Made by a program: the position numbers and the translations under genes
Part shown: positions 35,725 through 46,602 of the stretch, in pieces
Layout: each line of letters begins with the position of its first letter
How positions within the stretch are numbered: position 1 is the first letter of the stretch
Assembly: GCA_031216445.1 (NCBI GenBank)
Contig: CM062212.1
Coordinates: forward strand, 1,489,001-1,553,000
Source of the DNA: Lateolabrax maculatus
Taxonomy: Eukaryota > Chordata > Actinopteri > Acropomatiformes > Lateolabracidae
Length of the DNA: 64,000 bases
Reading direction: 5' to 3'
The notes under the pieces: generated by a model
Database searches by the model: none
Told to the model about the DNA's origin: nothing
Seen by the model: the letters and a program-made list of their open reading frames with translations, nothing else

Positions 35725-36195
35725 CAGTGGTGAAATGTAGTTAAGTACATTTACATTTAGAAGTTTGAGATACTCATAATTTACTTGAGTAAAGTGTTTT
35801 ATAGGATATTTATACTTCTACTCTGCTACATCTCAAAGGGAAATATTTTACTCTACTGTAATTTTTACTCCACTACATTTATTATATTTATATAATTAGA
35901 TTGTACTGACAAAACATGTGTACTTGTTGGACCAGTTAATGAAAATATGACCCATTGTTATGGCTAAACTACCCAACAATAGATGAAGCACATAAAATAA
36001 GCTCAACCAACTACAAAATTGAAATACCACTTAAATATTTATTCATACGAGTACTTTTACTTTTAATACTTTAAGTGCATTTTCCTGATTTTACTTACTT
36101 TACTAACCTTTTCAAAGTAGGACAGAGTATTGTAATACAGTGTGGTGTTAGTACTTTTACTAAAGTACAGGATCTGGATACTTCATCCACCACTG
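35725..36195. mobile_element. CAGTGGTGG-family element, near full length
   Basis: Starts CAGTGGTGAAATGTAGTTAA and ends TTCATCCACCACTG, giving 8-bp inverted ends CAGTGGTG/CACCACTG. The interior has TACATTTACTT-type motifs and CTCTGCTACATCTCAAAGG. This is a very common teleost repeat with no coding capacity. No clear flanking duplication is visible. Confidence 0.65.
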
Positions 36196-36209
36196 AGTCT
36201 ATACTTTAT

Positions 36210-36234
36210 TTATATATATATATATATATATATA
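36210..36234. repeat. (TA)n microsatellite
   Basis: About twelve TA units directly after a repeat element. Confidence 0.85.
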
Positions 36235-37639
36235 GTGCTGAAACAAGGCGACCAGGTATTCTTCATTTGGAGGAGAGCTACAGAGTTTCTGCTGGATCAC
36301 TGAGCCCCTCGTCCTCTCTCAGAGAGTGAAGCCAGCCAGCTTCCAGAGGAATCTCATTTCAGCCCAGAGTGTCCATGATGTGATTCCCTCCATCAGTTCG
36401 GAGCCTGCAGGCATGCAGGTGAAGGTCAGGAGAAGCTGGGGGAGCTTTGCTTTGTGACTCAGCTCTCTGCTCCCCAACATGATCAATACGGAGCTGCACA
36501 ATATGGAGACAACGTGCAGTGTGGACGTTGTGGGGATGAAATGAAGTGTGATAAATGATTCATGGATAAAATCTCACTTTGATTGTACTCACTGAGAGTA
36601 TAGACCCTGAAAAAGAATATTGTTTACCAAGAGAAAAGTGATTTTTAACTGAGTTTTAAACTCACTCTGCCTCAAAAGTAATAAGCTGCTAAAACTTGAG
36701 TGTTTTTTAACACCTAACTGTGCGCGTATTAAACTATCATGTGACTAATCAAACCTTTGAGTCTTTTCTTTCGAACAGTGATGAAGCTTTAGGATCTGTT
36801 TCAGCTGCTGTCAGAGCATCCTTAGTGTGTTATTGTTACTGGTGACTGTGTTATCTGGTGTCTGACTCATACTGATGCATCCACTTGTAATGTTTGTTTG
36901 TTTTCACTCTGTGCTGCTCGCTTTAACCTTGCTAAGAAAGGTGTTGTACAGATACTCAACCTCCGCGTGATGTTGGCTGTTACACTTGCTGTGTGACTAA
37001 AGGAGACTCTGCTTGTCAATGTTTATGTCTGAATAAACCCATGACGAGTTAAAGCAGCACGTGTTTGGTATCACAGCCGTGATGAATCATGGTCACTGAG
37101 TTCACCGACACACTCTCAGTGCTCGGCAGCCTTCAGGTTTGATTGCTTTGAAAATGGGGAGACTCGCCGGCTCCACGCATCACAGCATCCTGAATGCATC
37201 ACTACTGTTTACTTGGCTGTTAATTTACTTCAAATATTAACATGGTTTGGGAGACAAAATCATCGCTAGGATAGGTTTCCAGGCCCACACAGGACCCTGA
37301 ATACAGGTAAAGTGAATGGGAGGATGCAGAGATGCTGTGGGTGGATGGAGAGAAACCAACTTATTAGCCTAAGTAAACAAAAGCAAAGATTTCATTCATT
37401 TTCTAATAACTTCCTCGTATGTTCCTGTTAAGAACAATGTAATTTTGTCCTAATTTGAAGGAAACTAGTAACATTTTTAAGAAAGAATTTAGAGCTGATG
37501 TAATAGTTCATCTACATAGATGATAGAAGGGAAAGATGGAGTTTATAAGCAGTTGTTGATTTCCAGAGAAAAGAAAAGCTAAAATCTCAATAACTGGAAA
37601 ACAGAAACAAGAATATATTCATTTATTATTGGAAACTTC

Positions 37640-37755
37640 CAGTGGTGGAAAGTAAATAAGTACATTCACTCAAGAAAGTACAATAACTTAACAACATAAG
37701 TACAATTGAGGTACTAAGGTCCATTTTCTTCTTCTACTGCATTTCAGAGGGAAGG
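37640..37755. repeat. CAGTGGTGG-family repeat, truncated
   Basis: Starts CAGTGGTGGAAAGTAAATAA and keeps TACTGCATTTCAGAGGGA. It is truncated against a GGA-rich stretch. Confidence 0.65.
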
Positions 37756-37864
37756 AGGGAGGGAGGAGGTTGCTGGTGAATTACTCCTTTCTTATTACAT
37801 TTCTGTTAACTGGGGGTTCATTTCAATACGTCCGCTGCTCCTTCATCCCTCCCTGAACATAAAG

Positions 37865-37870
37865 CACACA

Positions 37871-37907
<37 letters not shown>

Positions 37908-37924
37908 ACACACACACACACACA
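37865..37924. repeat. (CA)n microsatellite
   Basis: About 60 bp of CA repeats interrupted by two GA steps, then AT-rich sequence. Confidence 0.9.
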
Positions 37925-38217
37925 ATATATATATTATATATATACAGTATATATAATTAATATAATCAGTCTTGTTGCAGTATTAATGTTCAGTATTTCT
38001 GTTACTGTGCATAGTCCACATATTTGGACGGACGGTGTTTTGATGCTTTGGCAACATTGATCAACATTTGATCATTAAATGTGTAATTAAAGACGTTCAC
38101 TTTATTAGCACAGAAGATGGTGGAAACCAGCACATATTCAGATTTAGACACTTTGTGACATGTGTACTTGAAAAATTACCTAAATGATCAAAATTATACT
38201 TTTCTGTCCTGTGATAA

Positions 38218-38221
<4 letters not shown>

Positions 38222-38279
<58 letters not shown>
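38222..38279. repeat. (TA)n microsatellite
   Basis: About 28 uninterrupted TA units, the longest simple TA tract in the window. Confidence 0.95.
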
Positions 38280-38281
<2 letters not shown>

Positions 38282-38824
38282 ATATTTTATTCGTCCCCTT
38301 TTCCTGATTTGATTTAAACTTTTGTGAAGCATCTTGTAATTGCTGAGTTTGATAAATGCTACATAAGTTCATTTTAGACATCGTGTCACAGTCGGCTTTG
38401 GGTTTTTTTTACAAACATTTATAGATAAATTGCTAAATTGAGAAGATGAAAGTGACGGTTAGTTGCAGCCTGGTGTTTTATTATAGGAGAGTGAGACACT
38501 GAATGAGCTTCTTTTTTTACATCAAGGCAAAGCGAGAAGTGATTTTAAAGAGCTCTTTAATAGACACCTGTGAAGGACACCCGGTTATAAAGGAAACGTT
38601 CCACCTGAGCAGGAACCTGGCGGCGAGGTGGTCGTGTAATCGTCTGATCACAGATAAGCGACGTCGAGGACGCGTGAGGTCACGTCCTCTGTATGTTCAG
38701 ACGCCTGGGGCCAGTTTACATTCTCAGTTTAATACAAATGGGTTTTAAACTCATTGTACTCACATTTTACTACCTTCAACCCAACAACAGTCACTTTGGG
38801 ATCTTCCCAACTCAAGGTTAACTT

Positions 38825-39165
38825 ACTAGCTTTTTACCAGTACTAGTACTCAGATATTTTACTCCAGTAAAAGTAATACCAAATAAAAGTATTACCATCA
38901 ATTCTGATTACTTTACATACTGCTGGGTAGTTTAACCTATAATAATACAGACATCATAGTGTATTTGTTGATTATATTCTGCATTAATAATCTGAATCTG
39001 TAAATGTATCAAATAAATGTAATGGAGTAAAAAGTAATGGAGTAAAAAGTAATGGAGTAAAAAGTATGATATCTGCCTGTGAAATATATTGGAGTAATAT
39101 ATAATGTAAGATAACTAAAGTACAATTACCTCAGAAGTGTACTTAAGTACAGTACTTGAGTTTGT
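38825..39165. repeat. CAGTGGTGG-family repeat fragment
   Basis: Contains TACTCAGATATTTTACTCC, CATACTGCTGGGTAGTTTAA and CTTAAGTACAGTACTTGAG, typical of the family. A short triplicate AATGGAGTAAAAAGT lies at 39020-39065. Confidence 0.55.
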
Positions 39166-39784
39166 TCCTGGCAGAGTGGAAGAATTAAGCTGTGACACCT
39201 TCACGTTGGAAAATCAATGTAACAGGTAACTGAATGAATACGATTTGGTTTATGGAGCTGGACTCTACCTCGAAGATCCTGCTACGGCCAGTCGCAGATT
39301 AATAAATACATTTTAAAAATCTGCCAGCTATGAAATGTCACATGCAAAGTCAGGAAAGTAGTGGTCACACGTGAAACTGATCACATGACCTTCAGGTCAT
39401 CCCTTATTGGTGAAAGTGATGCTGTTACTACCACCCCCGGTCTCCCCTACCAATATCTGTATTGGCTTCAAAAATCTGTCAGGCTCTAAAAGAAATGATT
39501 AAAAAAGAAAAGGGAAAAATAGATTTAATAACCTGACACCTGACATGTTGCTGTAGCTCACAGCAAGTTACTAACTGTCTTATAGTATGTTTATTTAGTA
39601 TGTTTGTTTGTTGTATGTTTAGATGTAGTATGTTTCTCTGCTGTAATATATTAATTTGATGTAAATCTATTTGCTATAGTTTGTTTTCTAATTGATGTTT
39701 AACTGTTCAATGACAATCAGGTTTGGAAATATGTACAGTGACACCTCATGCCAATAAAGCAAACTGAAACTGAACATTGAAAAT

Positions 39785-39789
39785 TGAGA

Positions 39790-39831
<42 letters not shown>

Positions 39832-40113
39832 GAGGGAGAGAGGGAGAGAGAGAGGGAGGGATAGCGAGGGGGGGAGGGAGTATGGGAGGTAGGGAGGGAG
39901 AGAGAGGGAGAGAGGGAGAGGGAGGGGGAGAGAGAGAGGGAAGGAGAGAGAGGGAGGGAGGGACAGAGGGAGACACAGAGAGAGAGACAGTATGGGAGGG
40001 AGAGAGAGGGAGAGAGAGGGAGAGAGAGAGGGAGAGAGAGAATGAGAGAGAGGGAGGGAGGGAGAGGGAGGGGGAGAGAAGGAGAGAGAGGGAGAGGGAG
40101 GGAGGGGGAGAGA
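39785..40113 (+). repeat. Homopurine (GA/GGA)n tract just upstream of htr1b
   Basis: About 330 bp that are almost all G and A, with few T or C interruptions. It ends 20 bp before the htr1b TATA box. Purine mirror-repeat tracts of this length can form triplex DNA or bind GAGA-type factors; that is general knowledge and inferred here. The long open frames on both strands over this tract are artefacts of the simple repeat. Confidence 0.9.
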
Positions 40114-40132
40114 CGCTGCCCTGTGCTGGCAG

Positions 40133-40140
40133 TATAAAAG
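40133..40140 (+). promoter_or_regulatory. TATA box, htr1b
   Basis: TATAAAAG in the context GCAGTATAAAAGCAGG, between the homopurine tract and the htr1b reading frame. It predicts a start near 40163 and, if unspliced, a leader of about 415 nt. Confidence 0.55.
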
Positions 40141-40193
40141 CAGGAGTCAGACCTCAGCAGCTCTGAACTTGAGAGACTCTGAGGGATAAAAAG

Positions 40194-40360
40194 ATGAAAC
40201 AGAGACAACAAAGTGTTTTCATTTCTCCACCGGATGCTGCTGAGATTTAAAAATGATCCTAACATCCCAGGCAGAGATCTGTGGATGATGCAGAGGCCTG
40301 GCCCGTTTTATCCTCCTGGATATTTAAGTTACACAGAGTAAAATGCTGCGGGTGAAGTGA
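40194..40360 (+). other. Cluster of upstream ORFs in the htr1b leader
   Basis: At least four short frames precede the receptor start: 40194-40250 (18 aa), 40253-40288 (11 aa), 40285-40341 (18 aa) and 40343-40360 (5 aa). If the leader is unspliced they should limit translation of the receptor. A spliced leader would remove some or all of them. Confidence 0.45.
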
Positions 40361-40578
40361 GGAAGATGAAGAGGAGGAGGCAGAAATGTGTCTCTGAGGA
40401 AACACCTGTCGTCTGATTGTCGGGTAGCCGCTGCTGCCGGAGATGGAGCCGCTTTTATTCCCGGTTTCCACAAGAGGAGAAACGCGCGTGGTGAAGGAAT
40501 ATCTGAGGGGTTTCGGAGAGATGTCCAGGCTTTCCTTCGAGCTCAATGACAGGGGGGTCTGAGGGGGAAGGTGGAGGG

Positions 40579-41730
40579 ATGGAGAATGCCAGTCAGCTCA
40601 AACCAACGCCTGTCACCTACGGAGAGCTGTTGAACATCTCCACCAACTACACCCATGACAATTTCACGTCGAAAGCGGAGGCGAAGGACGGAAGCCTGGC
40701 TTTCCAGGCGGGTGTAGCCGTGACCTTAGCCCTCATAACTTTCGCCACGACGCTTTCAAACGCGTTCGTCATCGCCACCATCTACCAGTCCCGAAAGCTA
40801 CACACCCCGGCCAACTTTCTGATCGCCTCCCTGGCCGTCACGGACCTGCTGGTGTCCATTCTGGTGATGCCCATCAGCGCGCTGTACACGGTCAGCCAGA
40901 CCTGGACCCTGGGGCAGGTGGTGTGCGACATCTGGCTGTCCTCGGACATAACGTGCTGCACCGCGTCCATCCTCCACCTGTGCGTAATTGCGCTGGACCG
41001 GTACTGGGCCATCACGGACGCGGTGGAGTACTCCAAGAAGCGCACGCCGGGGCGCGCGGCCGGGATGATCGCCACCGCCTGGGTCATCGCCATCTCCATC
41101 TCCCTGCCGCCCTTCTTCTGGCGCCAGGTGAAGGCGGAGGAGGTGACCAGCTGCAACGTGAACACCGACCACATCTTCTACACCATCTACTCCACCTTCG
41201 GCGCGTTCTACATCCCCACGCTGATGCTCATCGCCCTGTACGGGAGGATTTACGTGGAAGCCCGGAAGCGCATCCTGAAGCAGTCGCACCACAAGCCGGG
41301 GAAAAGACTCACCTCGGCGCACCTGATCACCAACTCCCCCGGCTCCGTGGCGTCCACGACCTCCCTGAACTACGGGACGAACGACACCTCCTCCTGTGAC
41401 ACTACCTCGTCCGCCAACGTGAGCCAAGTGAAAGTCACTGTGTCCGACGCGCTGCTGGAGAAGAAGCGCATCTCCGCCGCCCGCGAGAGGAAGGCGACCA
41501 AAACTTTGGGAATAATCCTGGGAGCCTACATCATATGCTGGCTCCCGTTTTTCATTTACACTCTTCTAGTGCCTGTCTGCGAGTCCTGCTTCCACCCGGA
41601 GTTATTTGACATTTTCACCTGGCTGGGTTACCTCAACTCCTTAATCAACCCCATCATTTACACCATGTCCAACGAGGACTTCAAACAGGCTTTCCACAAA
41701 CTAATACGGTTTAGATGCTGCAGGGCATGA
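40579..41730 (+). CDS. htr1b: 5-HT1B serotonin receptor, single exon
   Basis: A 383-residue class A receptor that couples to Gi/o and lowers cAMP; in vertebrates it is a presynaptic auto- and heteroreceptor. The start at 40579 is chosen for its strong context (G at -3 and +4). An in-frame ATG at 40546 with a weaker context would add 11 residues. N-glycosylation sites are N3, N19, N23 and N28. Seven helices have the expected landmarks: N61 (1.50), D89 (2.50), amine-binding D123 (3.32), C116-C192 disulfide, DRY 140-142, W168, P213, CWLPFF 320-325, NPIIY 357-361 and tail cysteines C380-C381. The third loop is about 225-305. WTLGQVVCDIW, YVEARKRILKQ and SNEDFKQAFHKLIRF favour 5-HT1B over 5-HT1D. 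Residue 7.39 is threonine (T347), as in human. Single exon, as in other vertebrates. Strongly GC-rich against its flanks. Confidence 0.95.
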   Translation: MENASQLKPTPVTYGELLNISTNYTHDNFTSKAEAKDGSLAFQAGVAVTLALITFATTLSNAFVIATIYQSRKLHTPANFLIASLAVTDLLVSILVMPISALYTVSQTWTLGQVVCDIWLSSDITCCTASILHLCVIALDRYWAITDAVEYSKKRTPGRAAGMIATAWVIAISISLPPFFWRQVKAEEVTSCNVNTDHIFYTIYSTFGAFYIPTLMLIALYGRIYVEARKRILKQSHHKPGKRLTSAHLITNSPGSVASTTSLNYGTNDTSSCDTTSSANVSQVKVTVSDALLEKKRISAARERKATKTLGIILGAYIICWLPFFIYTLLVPVCESCFHPELFDIFTWLGYLNSLINPIIYTMSNEDFKQAFHKLIRFRCCRA

Positions 41731-43954
41731 ACGATGATTACCACCCCCCCTTCAAACCCATCTCTAATCACCTGTATAATGCCAGAATCAAATCAAACCC
41801 TCCACCACCCTCAAATATTTCACTCCCCAGGTTTTCCCTGAGGGCTGCATCACCACCGCCCAGATTGTTTATGATAATGAGTCTGCAGAATGAGCTTCTC
41901 CCTGATGGATGGCGCAGGGGACTGTGGAAATGTATTGAGCTGCCATCCAGTCTGCATTGTGTTATGTGATGGCACTGCGCACTGAATGGCTGTCACTTCT
42001 GAACCAGTGGAGGTGTTTAAAACAAGCAGGCGGCTGCTGTCGGTGCACAGCAGAGACCAGAGGATGTGGAAGCTCTGCGGCTGGTTTGCAGCTGATGGTG
42101 TTATTACAGTGACTCGGAGAAAGCCCATGGGCCCGGATGCAGGGGCCCCGCCTGTACGCGCTGCACTGGACTGTAGCCTACAGACTCACTTTGCCATATG
42201 AGTTTGACAGTCAACGTCAGTTGGCTCGTAAGCACAAACAGCTTAGGACTAAGCTACCGTGAGCCCCAAGGGCAAAAAATAAGATTTGTGTTTCATTTTC
42301 CTGACTCAATAAGGGGAAATACTGGTGCCTACAACAAGTTTAGTTTAGTTCCTCAGACGTGCCTGGCCCAGATGCAGATAAAAGCATGATTTTTGTTTGA
42401 GAAAAAGACACAGATTTGGTTTCTTCTTGTGGCCAGTGTATGTCTTTTCTTTTCTTTTCTTGCTGTGACTGATGTTCACTTTAAACAAGGCTCCAAAACG
42501 AGTGTAAATGTACGAATCCGTATGCATCAGTGTGATTTTTACCTTGATTTGCTAAAGAGTCTGGATTTTGTTCAGTCGAATGGGTGTCACACTGTAAAAT
42601 AGTGCAAAGTGGCCGACTCTGGGGGAATGAAGAGCCGATTCTGTCCACCAGACCTCGTGTTAAAGATGCTTTCTTAATTGTTAATATTAGCTTTGATGTT
42701 CCATTTCATGTCAGGCTAAACAAATCCAACTCCAAATCCAGCCGAGCAGGGTGTCCGATGAACAGGACGGATCCTACAGTCACCTCGTGGAATTTGGCAT
42801 TTGTGTCTTCCACACCCAGAAAAGTTGTGATGATTTTTAAACGCTGGAAAATGTCATGGTATTCTGATCAAAATCACCAAAGCTTCACATGTTAAATGTC
42901 AAGCTGTAGCTGCTGCTGATCCCTATAAAGAACATTTCTGGAGAAAAAAAATAAATCTGTTTGCTTGCAGGTTGTCAGGAAAAGATGCAAAAAACTGTAA
43001 CAACAAAAAGTACTTGTGATGGAAATCATGTCCAGGGCTGCAGCTACCACAAGGACACCAAGGTCGTGTCCTTGGCATTATTCCTGGAACTCTGAAGAGG
43101 AGTTTAAAGTACACATGGTGAGTCTTTAAAGGCCCATTCTGCAATTTCGTAGAGTCAAAATTCTTAAATTTGATTGTTTTTTGACCAAAACATAAATTAA
43201 ACTTAAGGGATTTTCAGTAGTGGCCTATTGCTCTACTGGAATTCAATTCTTGACATTGTGGAGAAGGCATGAAGGCCATTTTGTAAGGAGCTAAACCACA
43301 TAAAATATAATTTAAACGTTAAATAAATGTATTAAATATAGAGGCGTTAGGGACATTACCTTCAGTATTTCTAAAATCCTAGTTACTGTACATGTCCTGC
43401 AGTAATCCAGGAAATCTCAGAAAGTGAATGTGTAGGAACCCTGAACTGTTAATTACAAGGAATAGTTTGTGGAAACAGGCTTATTTGCTTTCTTGCTGTG
43501 AGTTAGATGCAACAATCGATACCTGTAACCAATACACTCCTATAACGACAGACGCTGACTCAAGTGACATCACTCGAGGACGTTTATCAGATCTCACATG
43601 GCTCCCTGTGGAGACACTAAAGGCTTCACACTACTTTAAAACACATGCAGAAGATCTCTGAAACCCCCGGAGACTCATGCTGAGGTTTAAAATCAGTGAG
43701 ATGATTAAACTGGCTTAGCAATAAGACTGGAAGTCGGGGGAAACAACTATCCTGCCTCTGTCCAAAGTTAAAAAATACACGTCTAAAGCTCACATTTGTT
43801 TATGTACATGAACAGAAATATGAAAACGGGAAGCTGTAGAATTATTTTTAGCTGAACGGCAAATAATTACATCAAGATTACATCAAGTGTGTGTAAAAAA
43901 AACAAAAATTGATGTATTAAACTTGATATATGGGTTAGTTAGTTATCTTCGGAG

Positions 43955-44150
43955 GTGTTGGTAGGTGTAAACTTTGGACATCCGGTTTCCCCTTGTTTCC
44001 AGTCTTTATGCTAAGCTAAGCTAACCCCTTGGTGACTCTAGCTTCTTACTTAACATAAAGATATAAAGTGTGGTATCAATCTGTTCATCTAACTCTCAGC
44101 AAGAAAGCTAAAGAGCTTATTTACCAAAATATCAAACTACTCCTTTAATA
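43955..44150. repeat. Dispersed teleost repeat with TGCTAAGCTAAGCTAA
   Basis: Contains TCCAGTCTTTATGCTAAGC, TGGTATCAATCTGTTCATCT, CTAACTCTCAGCAAGAAAGC and ATCAAACTACTCCTTTAA, the landmarks of a common fish repeat. A second, shorter copy is at 52205-52300. Confidence 0.7.
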
Positions 44151-45801
44151 CGGCTCTCCTGAACTGTAAAACATGCACTTGTTAGACTAATTAAAGAAGA
44201 AAAAGGACTTATTGTCCCTGAAGAATCCAGAAAGTTGCCACAAAACGACTGCAGGGAGGTTGTTGCCCCAGTCGAAGCAGAAAAGAAAAGAACAAAAAAA
44301 GAACAAAAAAAGAAAAACAGATTTATACCTGACAGAAAGTGTACTTTCCCTCACAACTTCCAAGATGGCTGCCAGAGACTCGGGGCCACACTGGCTCCCG
44401 CCTTCTCGTCTAATTGAGCGACTTTCTGGGCAGCCATGTTGGATGTTTGAGCCCAGTGACGGCGTGGACGTACTGCAGCCCTCCTGCTCTACTGCAGCTC
44501 TGTGGTGAATAGCCTCTTTGTGTACAGTATTGATCAGCTCAGTGTGAAACTCATCTGGTGGCTCTGTCAATCCAATGGAAGTTGCATTTCATCCAGGTTA
44601 GCTTCTGCTGTACAACGCTTCTGCACACACAGGCGATGCACTGTAACCGCTCTGCTCTGGACGATGAAATCCAACCCACTGGGAGCACAAAAAAGCACTG
44701 CTGCTGTTGTGAAAACTGAAAAAAAAAATCAATAAAAAGGTCTATGGCATCATGAGGTTATGATAGTTTGCCCACGTTCTCATTTTTCTAATCAAACATC
44801 TGTTTTAATGTGATTCTGAGGCACAAGTGCTGTAAAGATTCACGACAAAGAGAGCGTTGACATTTGTGTTATCGCTGTCAGAATCTGCTGTGGTATTTGG
44901 TCTGCTTGCCGATGATAAAACATTTTTACAGACGTGAGCTGATGGATATGATGTGTGACGGCATGAACGGTTTGTAACTTAATTAACCATGAGGGGAAAA
45001 AAGGCTAACTTAGAGGAAAATGTCGGTTATGAAAGCCTAATGAAAATCATTTCTCTGCTTCATATCTGAATCTTCTCCATGAGGGGGATTATATATTAAT
45101 GTGCACAGCTCAGTGTACAAACAGTAGCCTATAACTCTGTTACAGTGTGTAGGTTTAGTGCCATTTTTTGCTTTTGGGACCTTATGTAACAGTAACAGTT
45201 CCTTTATCTTACTTCAACACTACATAGTAATTCTATGAATGTACATACTGTCCGGGTTTGTTTTCTCTGATACATACAGTTCTGCGTTCTTGTCGTACGG
45301 AGGTGGTTGTGATGGATTCTGGGAGTATAAAGTGCAGGACTTTGAGTGTGGTCAGGTTTACTCAGACCACGTAGTGAAGGTTGGGGATGTTCTGGTTAAA
45401 TACTAAACCGTGTCTCTGACTTTCTTGAAGGTGCCCTGTGGAGTTTGTTTCCATTTACTGTTCCTGTTTAATAATGAGGCGTTGCTCCAGAAACACTCAG
45501 TAGTTTTTTTTAGTGGAACTACTTTCTACAGGAGAAATCGTTCCTATGAGGCCTGAGTAACAGGGACCCTGAGCTGTTGTCTGGTTTCTCTCTGGGGATT
45601 TAGGTAAAATGTAATTATGATTATAGGTTTATTTCACTGTGTGTGTCTTACTTCATGGGAAAAAAGTTAGTGTGTAGCGTCCTCGGCTCATCCAGCCGTG
45701 CCCTCTAAGCTCAAAATATAGATTTTCTGTGAAGTATACTGGACGTAACTTTGTGAGAGTCTGCAAAGATCAGTCTGGTGTTATTCTGGGTTTTCGTTAT
45801 T

Positions 45802-46034
45802 GTCAACAAATTTCATGAAAAGACCAAAACCAACAATGTTTTAGTCCGTCGCTCTCAGCTCTGAGCTCATTACCCCACAAATATGTAGTTATGTATATAT
45901 GTATTTCCTCAAACACCTGCTCACTGCAGTTTTTATCAAACTAACAGGGTGAAATAGTGCATTTGTTGGGGACTATTTTCAGCGGCGGATGAATCCACAT
46001 GTGGTGCTGTAGTGAGTGTTTGGGGCAGCAGGAC

Positions 46035-46070
<36 letters not shown>

Positions 46071-46198
46071 CATGGTGATGAAGGAACATGTCACCCAGAG
46101 CAACACTGATGTGTTTTTAATAGTTTCTGGACAATAACAGAGCTCTGTGGCTCAGAGGAAGAAGATACATCAACACTTGTTAGTGGATACATTCACTG
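45802..46198. repeat. Dispersed repeat, copy 2 (pair with 20674-21057)
   Basis: The same ordered blocks as 20674-21057, but interrupted by a (TG)n tract at 46035-46070 that is absent from the first copy. Confidence 0.7.
46035..46070 (+). repeat. (TG)n microsatellite
   Basis: About 18 TG units inserted inside a dispersed repeat. Confidence 0.9.
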
Positions 46199-46565
46199 TT
46201 GGTTTTGGGTTTTTTGGGATTTGTTGACATAAAAAAAATATAGAATATCTGCAGACTCTGGAGGCTCACAGCTACGTTACCTGCTATCCTCCACCCAAAC
46301 ATTGTGCTGCAGTAAACATGTCACTCTTTAGAAAATGGTGGATATCTTAATTTGCAGAAAACTCTTTGAATCTGCCAGCACGTTGAAGCTGTCCAGCTCA
46401 GACCGGCCTCAGAGCAGCATCCATCAAATCTTCCTCCCGTTAGAAAAAGCTCCTCTCAGAGACTAACTGCAAACACTGAGCCAACGTCATTCTTCCCTTT
46501 TGTCAGAAATTAATATTGTTGGCTCCCTTTGAAATCGATCAGACCGCCGTGGCACCCTGATTACT

Positions 46566-46602
46566 GTTTCCATGGTTTGATGCTCGGCTAAACCATGGCA
46601 AC
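46566..46602. promoter_or_regulatory. Inverted pair of RFX X-box-like sites
   Basis: GTTTCCATGGTTT (46566-46578) and AAACCATGGCAAC (46590-46602) are oppositely oriented versions of the X-box (GTTNCCATGGNAAC), 11 bp apart. The surrounding 46430-46690 is low in repeats and balanced in composition, as for a conserved non-coding element. Binding is inferred. Confidence 0.4.

Larger units (their letters stand above)
34501..39780. other. Intergenic region between mei4 and htr1b
   Basis: No gene is supported. It holds repeats listed separately. Two GC-richer islands stand out: 36300-36540, and 38620-38710 with GAGGTCACGTCCTC. Both could be control elements of either gene. A 61-codon frame at 35280-35465 with a hydrophobic stretch (LLGLISVVYILLFCSILCYF) has a TATA-like motif only about 20 bp before it and is most likely chance. 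Confidence 0.5.
41731..46565. other. Region downstream of htr1b without a gene
   Basis: The htr1b 3' UTR must start here. A candidate AATAAA lies at 42950-42955, but others are possible. Repeats at 43955-44150 and 45802-46198 are listed separately. I see no further coding gene. Confidence 0.45.

Noticed and set aside
39717..40265. 182-codon minus-strand and 129-codon plus-strand frames over the purine tract
   Set aside because: Simple-sequence artefacts: the predicted peptides are only SPSL- or GRERE-type repeats.
40798..41427. Long antisense frames inside htr1b
   Set aside because: By-products of the GC-rich codon use of the receptor gene.
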